DNA from: Streptomyces rubradiris
Lineage (GTDB): Bacteria; Actinomycetota; Actinomycetes; Streptomycetales; Streptomycetaceae
Length of the DNA: 64,000 bases
NCBI RefSeq assembly: GCF_016860525.1
Contig: NZ_BNEA01000001.1
Location: 620,001 to 684,000, forward strand
Reading direction: 5' to 3'
The position numbers and the translations under genes were made by a program. Positions within the stretch are counted from its first letter, which is position 1. Each line of letters begins with the position of its first letter. A model generated the notes under the pieces. It saw only the letters and a program-made list of their open reading frames with translations, had not been told where the DNA came from and made no database searches. Of the stretch, positions 24,799 through 33,200 are shown one piece after another.

Positions 24799-26133
24799 GT
24801 GCTGCGTGTCGCCGTCGTCGGGTCCGGGCCGAGCGGGTGTTACACCGCCCAGAACCTGGTTCAGCGTGATCCGGAGGTCCTGGTGGACGTCCTGGACCGG
24901 CTGCCGTGCCCCTACGGCCTGGTCCGCTACGGCGTCGCACCCGACCACGAGAAGATCAAGTCCCTCCAGGGCAGCCTGCGGACGGTGCTGGAGCACGAGC
25001 GGGTGCGGTTCCTCGGCGGGGTGCGGGTGGGCGGCCCCGGCGGTCTCCCGGTGGAGCGGCTGAGGAGGCTGTACCACGCGGTGGTGTACTGCGTGGGTGC
25101 CTCCAGTGACCGGCGGCTGGGGATCCCCGGCGAGGACCTGCCGGGCAGCTTCTCGGCGACCGAGTTCGTCTCCTGGTACAGCGCGCACCCGGACGCGGCC
25201 GACGCCGGCTTCCTGGGCGGAGTGCGGTCGGCGGTGGTCATCGGGGTGGGCAATGTCGCGGTGGACGTCACCCGGATGCTCGTCCGGGGTGCCGCGGAGC
25301 TGCGCGGCACGGACATCCCGCAGGCCGCGCTGGACGCGCTGACGGCGAGCGGGCTCACCGAGGTGCACATGGTGGGCCGGCGCGGCCCGGCGCAGGCCCG
25401 CTTCACCACCAAGGAGCTGCGCGAGCTGGGCGCCCTGCCCGGCACCGACGTGACCGTGGACAAGGCCGACCTGGCGCTCGACCCGGCCGACCCCGGCGCG
25501 CTGCCGGCCGGGCAGCGCCGCAATGTGGAGGTGCTGCGCGACTGGGCGGCACGGCCCGCCGAGACCGCCGCCCGGCGGATCCGGCTGCGGTTCTTCCTGC
25601 GCCCGGTGGAACTGCTCGAGGCCGGCGGCCGGGTGGGCGCCGTCCGCTTCGAGCGCACGGCTCCGGACGACCGGGGCGGCGTCACCGGGACGGGCCGGTA
25701 CGAGGACCTGCCCGCGCAGTTGGTGCTGCGCTCGGTGGGCTATCGCGGAGTGCCCCTGGAGGGGCTGCCGTTCGACGCCGCCGGCGGCACGGTCCCGCAT
25801 CGCGAGGGGCGCGTCCTGCGCGACGGCGTGCCCGTGCCGGGCGAGTACGTCGCCGGGTGGATCAAGCGCGGTCCGACCGGGGTCATCGGCACCAACCGGC
25901 CCTGCGCCAAGGAGACGGTGACCTCGCTGCTCGCGGACGCCCCCGCCCTCGCCCGCGCGGACGTGCCGGCGGATCCGGTCGCCGCGCTCCGGGCGGCCGG
26001 CGTCGAACCCGTGGCCTGGGACGGCTGGCTGGCGATCGAGCGGGCCGAGGCCGAGCTGGGGGCGCGGCTGGGCCGGGGCGTGGTCAAGCTGTCCGACTGG
26101 GACGCCCTGCTGGCGGCGGCACGGGTGCCGTAG
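24799..26133 (+). CDS. FAD-dependent NADP oxidoreductase (ferredoxin-NADP reductase, FprA/adrenodoxin reductase type)
   Basis: 444 residues from GTG 24799 (AAGGAG upstream). The N-terminal FAD Rossmann motif is VAVVGSGPSGCYTAQNL (Gly8-Gly13), followed by the PCPYGLVRYGVAPDHEKIKS block characteristic of adrenodoxin reductase-like ferredoxin reductases. The NADP-binding site is VVIGVGNVAVDVTRML with the downstream VGRRGPAQARFT. The end GWIKRGPTGVIGTNRPCAKETV is the conserved flavin/NADP closure. It transfers electrons between NADPH and ferredoxin, for example for cytochrome P450. No ferredoxin or P450 is adjacent. Confidence 0.93.
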   Translation: MLRVAVVGSGPSGCYTAQNLVQRDPEVLVDVLDRLPCPYGLVRYGVAPDHEKIKSLQGSLRTVLEHERVRFLGGVRVGGPGGLPVERLRRLYHAVVYCVGASSDRRLGIPGEDLPGSFSATEFVSWYSAHPDAADAGFLGGVRSAVVIGVGNVAVDVTRMLVRGAAELRGTDIPQAALDALTASGLTEVHMVGRRGPAQARFTTKELRELGALPGTDVTVDKADLALDPADPGALPAGQRRNVEVLRDWAARPAETAARRIRLRFFLRPVELLEAGGRVGAVRFERTAPDDRGGVTGTGRYEDLPAQLVLRSVGYRGVPLEGLPFDAAGGTVPHREGRVLRDGVPVPGEYVAGWIKRGPTGVIGTNRPCAKETVTSLLADAPALARADVPADPVAALRAAGVEPVAWDGWLAIERAEAELGARLGRGVVKLSDWDALLAAARVP

Positions 26134-26225
26134 GCGGCGCAGCGGCGGGAACGCCCGGGAGGCGGGACACACAGCGGCAACAGACCTGAAATCAACAAAC
26201 TGTTCAAGGCCCTTACGGTCTCCTC

Positions 26226-26333
26226 CTGTCCGGCTGTCCGGATCCGGGTGCCGATGCCTGGAAGCCCGGATGTCCGGCTCTCCGGTCGCCCGGATGTCCG
26301 GTCGTCCGGGTGTCCGGTCGTCCGGGTCCCGCC
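26226..26333. repeat. Degenerate TGTCCGG-type repeats upstream of the NCS2 permease
   Basis: About eight copies of a core (T/C)(G/C)TCCGG spaced by 8-17 bases, some as CCGGATGTCCGG and GTCCGGGTGTCCGG. They occupy the last 110 bp before the permease ribosome site. They could form competing hairpins in the leader RNA or be replication-slippage products. Confidence 0.55.
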
Positions 26334-26358
26334 CCCGTCCGCCGCAGATGGAGACCTC

Positions 26359-27768
26359 ATGGCCACGACCGCAGTCGCGCACCCCGTCGACGAGATTCCC
26401 CCCGTCCGGCAACTGGCCGCCTTCGGGCTCCAGCACGTGCTCGCCATGTACGCGGGCGCCGTCGCGGTGCCGTTGATCGTGGGCGGCGCGATGCGGCTGT
26501 CACCCGCCGACCTGGCGTATCTGATCACCGCGGACCTGCTGGTGTGCGGGATCGCCACGCTGATCCAGTGCGTCGGCTTCCGGTGGTTCGGGGTGCGGCT
26601 GCCGGTCATGCAGGGCTGCACGTTCGCGGCCGTGTCGCCGATGGTGCTCATCGGGACGACGGACGGCGGACTGCCCGCGATCTACGGCTCCGTGATCGTC
26701 GCCGGACTGGCGATCATGCTGCTGGCGCCGGTCTTCGGCAGACTGCTGCGCTTCTTCCCGCCGCTGGTGACCGGCACGGTGATCCTGATCATCGGGGTCT
26801 CGCTGCTGCCGGTCGCTGGCAACTGGGCGGCGGGCGGCGCCGGTTCGAAGGATTTCGGCGAGCCGCGGAACCTGGCGCTGGCGGGCTTCGTCCTGGCCGT
26901 GGTGCTCGGGGTGCAGCGGTTCGCGCCCGTCTTCCTCTCCCGGATCGCCGTGCTCGTCGGCATCGCGGCCGGGCTCGCGGTCGCCGTGCCGCTGGGGTTC
27001 ACCGACTTCGGCGGGGTCGCCGACGCCGACTGGCTGGGCATCAGCACGCCGTTCCACTTCGGGGCGCCCGCGTTCCGGGCCTCCGCCATCGCGTCCATGT
27101 TGGTGGTGGCCCTGGTGTCGATGACCGAGACCACCGGGGACCTGATCGCCGTCGGCGAGCTGACCGGGCGGCGGGCCGAACCGCGCACGCTGGCCGACGG
27201 GCTGCGCGCGGACGGTCTGTCGACCGTGCTGGGCGGGGTGTTCAACACCTTCCCGTACACGGCGTACGCGCAGAACGTGGGCTTGGTGGGCATGACCCGG
27301 GTGCGCAGCCGCTGGGTGGTCGCGGCGGCGGGCGGCATCCTGGTGCTGCTCGGTCTGCTGCCCAAGCTGGGCGCGGTGGTCGCGGCGATCCCGGCGCCGG
27401 TGCTCGGCGGGGCCGGGCTGGTGATGTTCGGGACGGTCGCGGCGAGCGGGCTGCGGACGCTGAGCCGGGTCGACTTCCGGGGCAACGGCAACCTGACCGT
27501 GGTGGCCGTCCCGGTGGCGATCGGCATGCTGCCGGTGGGCGTGCCCACGCTGTACGCGAAGTTCCCGGACTGGTTCCAGACGGTGATGAACAGCGGCATC
27601 AGCGCGGGCTGCCTGTCCGCGATCGTGCTGAACCTGCTCTTCAACCACCTTCCGCGGAAGGGCGGTTCAGCCGCCGACCGGGACGCGGGCGGCGTCGCCG
27701 AGCCGGGCGGCCTGCCGGTCGGCCGCGGCCAGGATGCTGTCGAGCAGCCCCGGGAAGAGGCTCTCTAG
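26359..27768 (+). CDS. NCS2 family nucleobase:cation symporter (uracil/xanthine permease)
   Basis: 469 residues from ATG 26359. NCS2 landmarks: LAAFGLQHVLAMYAGAVAVPL (TM1, conserved QH), LPVMQGCTFAAVSPM (TM3), TGTVILIIGVSL, the central signature MTETTGDLIAVGE (TM8 Glu) and NTFPYTAYAQNVGLVGMTRV (TM10 substrate motif), plus 12-14 membrane helices. It imports xanthine, urate or uracil with protons. The last 34 codons (GGSAADRDAGG onward) lie antisense to the end of the ArsR gene, and that tail has no membrane character. Upstream is a repeat-rich leader. Confidence 0.93.
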   Translation: MATTAVAHPVDEIPPVRQLAAFGLQHVLAMYAGAVAVPLIVGGAMRLSPADLAYLITADLLVCGIATLIQCVGFRWFGVRLPVMQGCTFAAVSPMVLIGTTDGGLPAIYGSVIVAGLAIMLLAPVFGRLLRFFPPLVTGTVILIIGVSLLPVAGNWAAGGAGSKDFGEPRNLALAGFVLAVVLGVQRFAPVFLSRIAVLVGIAAGLAVAVPLGFTDFGGVADADWLGISTPFHFGAPAFRASAIASMLVVALVSMTETTGDLIAVGELTGRRAEPRTLADGLRADGLSTVLGGVFNTFPYTAYAQNVGLVGMTRVRSRWVVAAAGGILVLLGLLPKLGAVVAAIPAPVLGGAGLVMFGTVAASGLRTLSRVDFRGNGNLTVVAVPVAIGMLPVGVPTLYAKFPDWFQTVMNSGISAGCLSAIVLNLLFNHLPRKGGSAADRDAGGVAEPGGLPVGRGQDAVEQPREEAL

Positions 27769-28041
27769 ATCGTCCCGGCGCAGGCCGTTCATCTTGGCCG
27801 TGCCCCGGTAGACCTGCCGGACGACCCCGCTCTCCCGCAGCACCCGGAAGTGGTGTGTGGTGGTGGACTTGGTCACCGGCAGGTCGAACTGCGAACAGGT
27901 CAACTCTGCTTCTTTCGCGGCCAGTTCACGCACGATCTGCAACCGCATCGGGTCGGACAGCGCGTGCAGCACGGACTCCAGCCGGATGTGCTCACGATCC
28001 GGGTGCGGCAGCGCGCGGCCGGTGGCGGCTGTCTCGGTCAC
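27667..28041 (-). CDS. ArsR-type winged-helix regulator
   Basis: 124 residues from a GTG at 28041. HTH: RLESVLHALSDPMRLQIVRELAAKEAELTCSQFDLPVTKSTTTHHFRVLRESGVV, with the wing QVYRGTAKMNGLR. The protein lacks the CxC metal site of ArsR/SmtB sensors; a single Cys in LTCSQFDL and the pairing with an old-yellow-enzyme gene suggest an electrophile or redox sensor. It is divergent from that gene with TCGTA-type palindromes between. Its last 102 bp overlap the end of the convergent NCS2 permease gene. Confidence 0.9.
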   Translation of the reverse strand: MTETAATGRALPHPDREHIRLESVLHALSDPMRLQIVRELAAKEAELTCSQFDLPVTKSTTTHHFRVLRESGVVRQVYRGTAKMNGLRRDDLESLFPGLLDSILAAADRQAARLGDAARVPVGG

Positions 28042-28079
28042 GGCGTCCGCCCTTCGTCACGGGACTCCTTCGATGACCA

Positions 28080-28152
28080 TCGTACGAGATCTCTCATAGT
28101 TCGATATCTGCCGTAGTTTCATGTTCGTCGTAGTACGATGGATGACGTACGA
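28080..28152. promoter_or_regulatory. Repeated TCGTACGA-type operators between ArsR and OYE genes
   Basis: TCGTACGA (28080-28087), TCGTA-G-TACGA (28128-28138) and ACGTACGA (28145-28152) share the half-site TCGTA/TACGA. The divergent promoters lie between, in an A+T-rich stretch. These are the expected ArsR binding sites. Confidence 0.7.
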
Positions 28153-28188
28153 AAGGATCAAGCCGTCCACGACGAAATGGAGTCCGTC

Positions 28189-29268
28189 ATGCCCGCGCTC
28201 TTCGAGCCCCTCACCCTGCGCGAAGTGACCGTCCCGAACCGGGTGTGGATGGCGCCGATGTGCCAGTACTCGGCCGAGCCGGAGGGTCCGCTCGCCGGTG
28301 TGCCGCACGACTGGCACTTCGCGCACTACGCGGCGCGGGCCGCCGGGGGCACCGGGCTGATCCTGACGGAGGCCACCGCGATCGCCCCCGAGGGCCGGAT
28401 CTCCCCGTACGACCTCGGCCTGTGGAACGACACCCAGGTGGAGGGCTTCCGGCGGATCACCCGGTTCCTCACCGAGCAGGGCACCGTGCCCGGCATCCAG
28501 CTCGGTCACGCCGGCCGGAAGGCGTCGACCGACCGTCCGTGGAAGGGCGGCGGACCCGTCGGGCCGGAGGCGCACGGCTGGCAGCCGGTCGCCCCGAGCG
28601 CGCTGCCGTTCGGCGAACAGCACCCGGTGCCGACCGAGTTGACGGTGGACCAGATCCAGGAGATCGTCGGGAAGTTCGCCACCGCCGCGCGCCGGGCGCT
28701 GGCCGCCGGCTTCGAGACCGTGGAGATCCACGGCGCCCACGGCTACCTGGTCAACGAGTTCCTCTCCCCGCACTCCAACCACCGCACGGACGCCTACGGC
28801 GGCTCGTACGAGAACCGCACCCGGTTCGCCCTGGAGATCGTGGACGCGGTGCGCGAGGTGTGGCCCGCGGAGAAGCCGGTGCTGTTCCGCGTCTCCGCCA
28901 CCGACTGGCTCGACGAGGGCGGCTGGACCGCGGACGACACGGTCCGCTTCGCCCGTGACCTGCACGCCCACGGCGTGGACCTGCTCGACGTCTCCACCGG
29001 CGGCAACGCGAACGGCGTCAGCATCCCGACCGGGCCCAACTACCAGGTGCCGTTCGCCGCCCGGGTGAAGGCCGAGACTCCGCTGCGGGCCGGCGCCGTC
29101 GGGCTGATCACCGAGGCCGGGCAGGCCGAGAAGATCCTGGCGAACGGCGAGGCGGACGTGGTCCTGCTCGGCCGCGAACTGCTCCGCGACCCGTCCTGGG
29201 CCCGGCGCGCCGCCCGCGAACTGGGCGCGGAGATCCGGGTGCCGATCCAGTACCACCGGTCGGTCTGA
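28189..29268 (+). CDS. NADH:flavin oxidoreductase, old yellow enzyme (YqjM type)
   Basis: 359 residues from ATG 28189 (TGGAG upstream); a start at 28138 would fall inside an operator. It is an FMN TIM-barrel ene-reductase: MAPMCQYSA places Cys25 where YqjM has its regulatory Cys26, with GHAGRKAST, the substrate-binding pair in EIHGAHGYLVNEFLSPHSN (His-x-x-His), HRTDAYGGSYENRTRF, and the C-terminal phosphate loop ADVVLLGRELLRDPSW. It reduces activated C=C bonds with NADPH. Control by the divergent ArsR regulator fits a role in detoxifying quinones or other electrophiles. Confidence 0.95.
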   Translation: MPALFEPLTLREVTVPNRVWMAPMCQYSAEPEGPLAGVPHDWHFAHYAARAAGGTGLILTEATAIAPEGRISPYDLGLWNDTQVEGFRRITRFLTEQGTVPGIQLGHAGRKASTDRPWKGGGPVGPEAHGWQPVAPSALPFGEQHPVPTELTVDQIQEIVGKFATAARRALAAGFETVEIHGAHGYLVNEFLSPHSNHRTDAYGGSYENRTRFALEIVDAVREVWPAEKPVLFRVSATDWLDEGGWTADDTVRFARDLHAHGVDLLDVSTGGNANGVSIPTGPNYQVPFAARVKAETPLRAGAVGLITEAGQAEKILANGEADVVLLGRELLRDPSWARRAARELGAEIRVPIQYHRSV

Positions 29269-29290
29269 CGCCGGTACACACGGCCGGACC

Positions 29291-29327
29291 GCACCGGGCG
29301 GACCGCACGGAGCGGTCCGCCCGGTGC
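29291..29327. terminator. Strong terminator after the OYE gene
   Basis: A perfect 16-bp stem (29291-29306 with 29312-29327, five-base loop). It is followed by four GGTGCC-type hexamer repeats (about 29334-29357). Confidence 0.9.
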
Positions 29328-29477
29328 CGGGTCCGGTGCCGGTGCCGGTGCCGGTGGCCGTACGACCCCTTCCCGGAAGAACTACGCACCCGGCGTCCCG
29401 ACCCGCCGGCCGCCCTCGAACTACGCGCGGGGCGAAATGCCTCATCACCCGGCTGTCTCCACCCCACAGTGGTGATC

Positions 29478-30239
29478 ATGCCGAACCGCGTAGCCGTCCT
29501 GTCCGACATCCACGGAGTCCTGCCGGCTCTGGAGGCAGTGCTCGCCGAACCGGATGTCCGCGCCGCCGACCGCATCGTGCTCACCGGCGACATCACCGCC
29601 GGCCCGCAACCGGCCCAGGTCCTCGACCTGCTGACCGGCCTCGGCGACCGCGTCAGCTGGATCAGCGGCAACGCCGACCGCGAACTCCTCGAATACCGCC
29701 GGGGACGACGCGACACGATCCCCGATCCGATCGCTCCCTGGGCGGCCGCACAACTCCGCGAGGACCATCTCGGCCTTCTCGCCTCGTTGCCCCGGTCCCT
29801 CTCCCTGTCCGTGAACGGCCTGGGAAAGGTGCTGTTCTGCCATGCCACCCCCCGGGACGACGAGGAGGTCGTCCTGGTCGACTCCTCACTCGCCCGATGG
29901 CAGGAGGTCTTCGACGGACTCGGTCCCGACATCCGGACCGTGGTCTGCGGGCACACCCACATGCCGTTCGTCCGCCTCGCCCACGGCCGACTGGTGGTCA
30001 ACCCCGGCAGCGTCGGGATGCCCTACGGACGGACCGGAGCGCACTGGGCCCTCCTGGGTCCGGGAGTCGAACTCCGCACCACCGACTTCGACATCGAGGC
30101 CGCCGTCACCCGGCTCGGCCGGGACTCCTCCTACCCCGGAATCGCCGAGTGGGCCGACTACTTCCTCCATGCTCGCGCGACCGACACCGACGCCCACACG
30201 GCCTTCGCCCCACGGGACGGCCGCGACCACTGCCCGTGA
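29478..30239 (+). CDS. Metallophosphoesterase, calcineurin-like (YfcE/MJ0936 type)
   Basis: 253 residues from ATG 29478 (a GTG nine bases earlier is possible). All metal ligands are present: LSDIHGVLPAL, VLTGDITAGPQ, ISGNADRELL, LFCHATPRDD, VVCGHTHMPF and VNPGSVGMPYG. This set is that of small single-domain phosphodiesterases. The position of CGHTHMP and NPGSVG matches the full-length family. Substrate unknown. Codon use is slightly less extreme than the neighbours. Monocistronic, convergent with the P-type ATPase gene. Confidence 0.92.
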   Translation: MPNRVAVLSDIHGVLPALEAVLAEPDVRAADRIVLTGDITAGPQPAQVLDLLTGLGDRVSWISGNADRELLEYRRGRRDTIPDPIAPWAAAQLREDHLGLLASLPRSLSLSVNGLGKVLFCHATPRDDEEVVLVDSSLARWQEVFDGLGPDIRTVVCGHTHMPFVRLAHGRLVVNPGSVGMPYGRTGAHWALLGPGVELRTTDFDIEAAVTRLGRDSSYPGIAEWADYFLHARATDTDAHTAFAPRDGRDHCP

Positions 30240-30292
30240 CACTCACCGGTAGGCGGCGTGTCGGTCGGCCCCGGCCGCGGCCGCCCCGGCCG

Positions 30293-33200
30293 TCAGCTCG
30301 TGGGCAGGAGCCGTCCCACCGTCCGCTCCAAGCGGGGCAGTGACCGCTGGCCGGCCAGGGCCAGGGCGATCGCGGCCACGACGCCCGCCCACGCGAACGG
30401 GCCGAGCGGAGTGCAGCCGAACGCGCGGCTGACGACCGGGGTCTGGACCACGGCGACGAGCGCCAGCGCGGAGCCCAGCACGGTCACCTGCACCAGCCGG
30501 CTGTCCCTCCGGTCGAGCAGGGTCTGCACCAGCTGGGTGCCGACCACCCCGCACAGCGCCATGGTGCTGGAGCGGCGGGCGGTGCCCGGGGTGAAACGGC
30601 CGATCAGCCAGGCCGTGACCGCGCCCAGGCAGGTGGTCAGCGCCCGGTGCCGGATCTGCCTCAGCAGCGGGGCGCCCAACACCGCGGAGGCGTCCTCCGG
30701 CGACCCGCCGCGCGCCCGGACCGTGCCCTGACCGTCCTCCTTCTCCGTCACCGCCACCGCCATCGACGGGAAGAGGTCGGTGAACAGGTTCACCATCAGC
30801 ATCTGCCGGGTGGACAGCGGCGCCCGCCCGGACAGCAGGGTCCCGATGATGCCGAACCCGACCTCGCCCGCGTTGCCGCCGATCAGGATGGCGATGGCGT
30901 CGGCCACGCTGTGCCACAGGGCGCGGCCTTCGCCGACCGCGTCGACCAGGACCGTCAGATCGTCGTCGGTCAGCACGATGTCCGCCGCGTTGCGGGCGGC
31001 CGCCGAGCCCCGGGCGCTGATGCCGACGCCGATGTCCGCCGCGCGGATCGCCGCGGCGTCGTTGGCGCCGTCGCCGACCATGCCGACCACCCGGCCCGCG
31101 TCCCGCAGCGCCTCCACCACCTGGAGCTTCTGCTCGGGCGCCACCCGGGCCACCACGCCCGCGTCGCGCAGCATCCGGGCCCGGGACGCGCGGTCGGCGG
31201 CGGCCAGTTCGTCGCCGGTGACCACCACGGTGTCCGCGGGCCAGCCCAGGTCGGCGGCGATGGCCCGCGCGGTCTGCGGATGGTCGCCGGTGAGCATCAC
31301 CGGTCGTACGCCCGCCCCGTTGAGCGCCTCCACCAGTGCCGTGGAGGTCTCGCGCGGTACGTCGGACAGCGCCAGCAGGCCGATGAACTCCAGGTTCTCC
31401 AGGGGCCGTTCGAGGGCCTCGTCCTCCTGTTCGCCCGTATCGAGCCGTCGTTCGGCCACCGCGAGCACCCGCAGCCCGTCCCCGGCCAGCGCGTGGGCGG
31501 TGTCGGCGGCGTGCTCCGGCAGCCCGGCGCAGGCGGGCAGTACGGTCTCGGGGGCGCCCTTGACCACCAGCACGGGCGGGCCGTCCCCGGCGCGGCCGAC
31601 GGCGGCGGCGTATCCACGCGCGGCCTCGAACGGCAGGTCGGCGCTCCGGGACCAGTCCGGGTCGGGCGGGGCCGCGGCGAGCACGGCCTCGTCGGTGGCG
31701 TGCACCGGCCGGTCGGAGCCGCCGTCGAGCTGCGGACAGGCCCGCGCGGCGGCCCGTACGGTGTTCTCGGCGCCGGCGTCGTCCACGGCGTGGACCTCGC
31801 CGGCGGTGTCGGCGGTGCGCACCAGACGCAGCCGGTTCTCGGTGAGCGTGCCGGTCTTGTCGAAGCAGATGGTGTCCATCCGGCCCAGCGCCTCCAGCGT
31901 GCGCGGGGTGCGCACCAGGACACCGCCCCGGCTCAGCCGGCGGGCCGCGGCCAGCTGGGCGACCGTCGCCACCAGCGGCAGCCCTTCCGGTACGGCCGCC
32001 ACGGCCACCGACACCCCGCCGCTGACCGCCTCGCGGATCGGGGTGCCGCGCAGCAGCGCCAGGCCCGTCACCGCGGCGCCGCCCCCCAGGGTCAGCGGCA
32101 GCGCCTTGCGGCTCAGTTCCTGGAGCCGGGCCTGCACGCCACCGGCCGGGGGCGTGCGCGCGGCGAGGTGGACGGCGCGGGCGGCCTCGGTGCGGTCGCC
32201 GGTGTCGACCACGACGGCCCGGGCCTCGCCCGCCACCACCGTCGTCCCTTCGAAGACCATGCAGCGCCGGTCGGCGACGGCGGCGTGCGGGGTGGGGTCG
32301 GTCTGCTTCTCCACCGGCAGCGACTCGCCGGTGAGCGCGGACTCGTCCACCTCTAGGCCCTCCTGCCACAGCAGCCGGGCGTCGGCGGGCACCACGTCGT
32401 CCGCCTTGAGCTGGATGACGTGGCCGGGCCGCAGCCGGCCCGCGTCCACGGTGCGGGTGCCGCCGGCCGGGGCCTCGGCCTGCGGCGGTACCAGGCGGGC
32501 CTTCTGCTTCTGTTCCGCGACGAGTCCGGACAGCGCCCGTTCGGCCCTGAGCCGCTGGAGGCCGCCGACCAGGGCGTTCAGGTCGAGGGCGCCGACGACG
32601 AGCAGCGCGTCCACGACGGAGCCGAGGATCGCGGACGCCGCCGAGCCGACGGCCAGCACGGGGGTGAGCGGGTCCTGGAGTTCGCTCCGCACGGCCCGGC
32701 CGAGCCGGTAGGACCAGCGGAGGGGCGCGGCGGCCGGATGCGCGACGACGCCCTTCGCCGCCTTGCGCACCCGTGCGGCCGGCGCGGCGGCCCCGGTGTC
32801 GGCGGCCGGTTCCCGGGCCAGCCGGTTCCGGGCCTCCTCCGCGTCCAGCTCGTGCCAGTGCACCCGGGGCCGTGGGTGCGGGGCGCGGGCCGTCGCCACG
32901 CCGAGCGCGGCGCGCACCCCGGACAGCAGCGCGGTGGCGGCGCCCGCGTCGACCGGCGCGTGCCGCAGCCCCGGCAGCACCGCCCGGCGGCCCCTGCCGC
33001 CGCCGGCCTCGCCGACGGCGACGAGCAGCCCGGACAGCGCGGCGCCGGAGCGGGCCAGCGTCTGGGCCCGGCGGCCGACCCGGCGGGCGGCCGGGACCGC
33101 GGTCAGGACCCGCCACACGTCGGGCAGGCCGTGCAGGGCGAGCAGGTCGGCGCCCCAGACGACCGCGCCGTCCCGGTCGGTCAGGGCGAGGGCGATGTCG

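Noticed and set aside
26226..26333. CRISPR array
   Set aside because: Repeat cores are only 6-12 bp, degenerate and unevenly spaced; no cas genes in the window.
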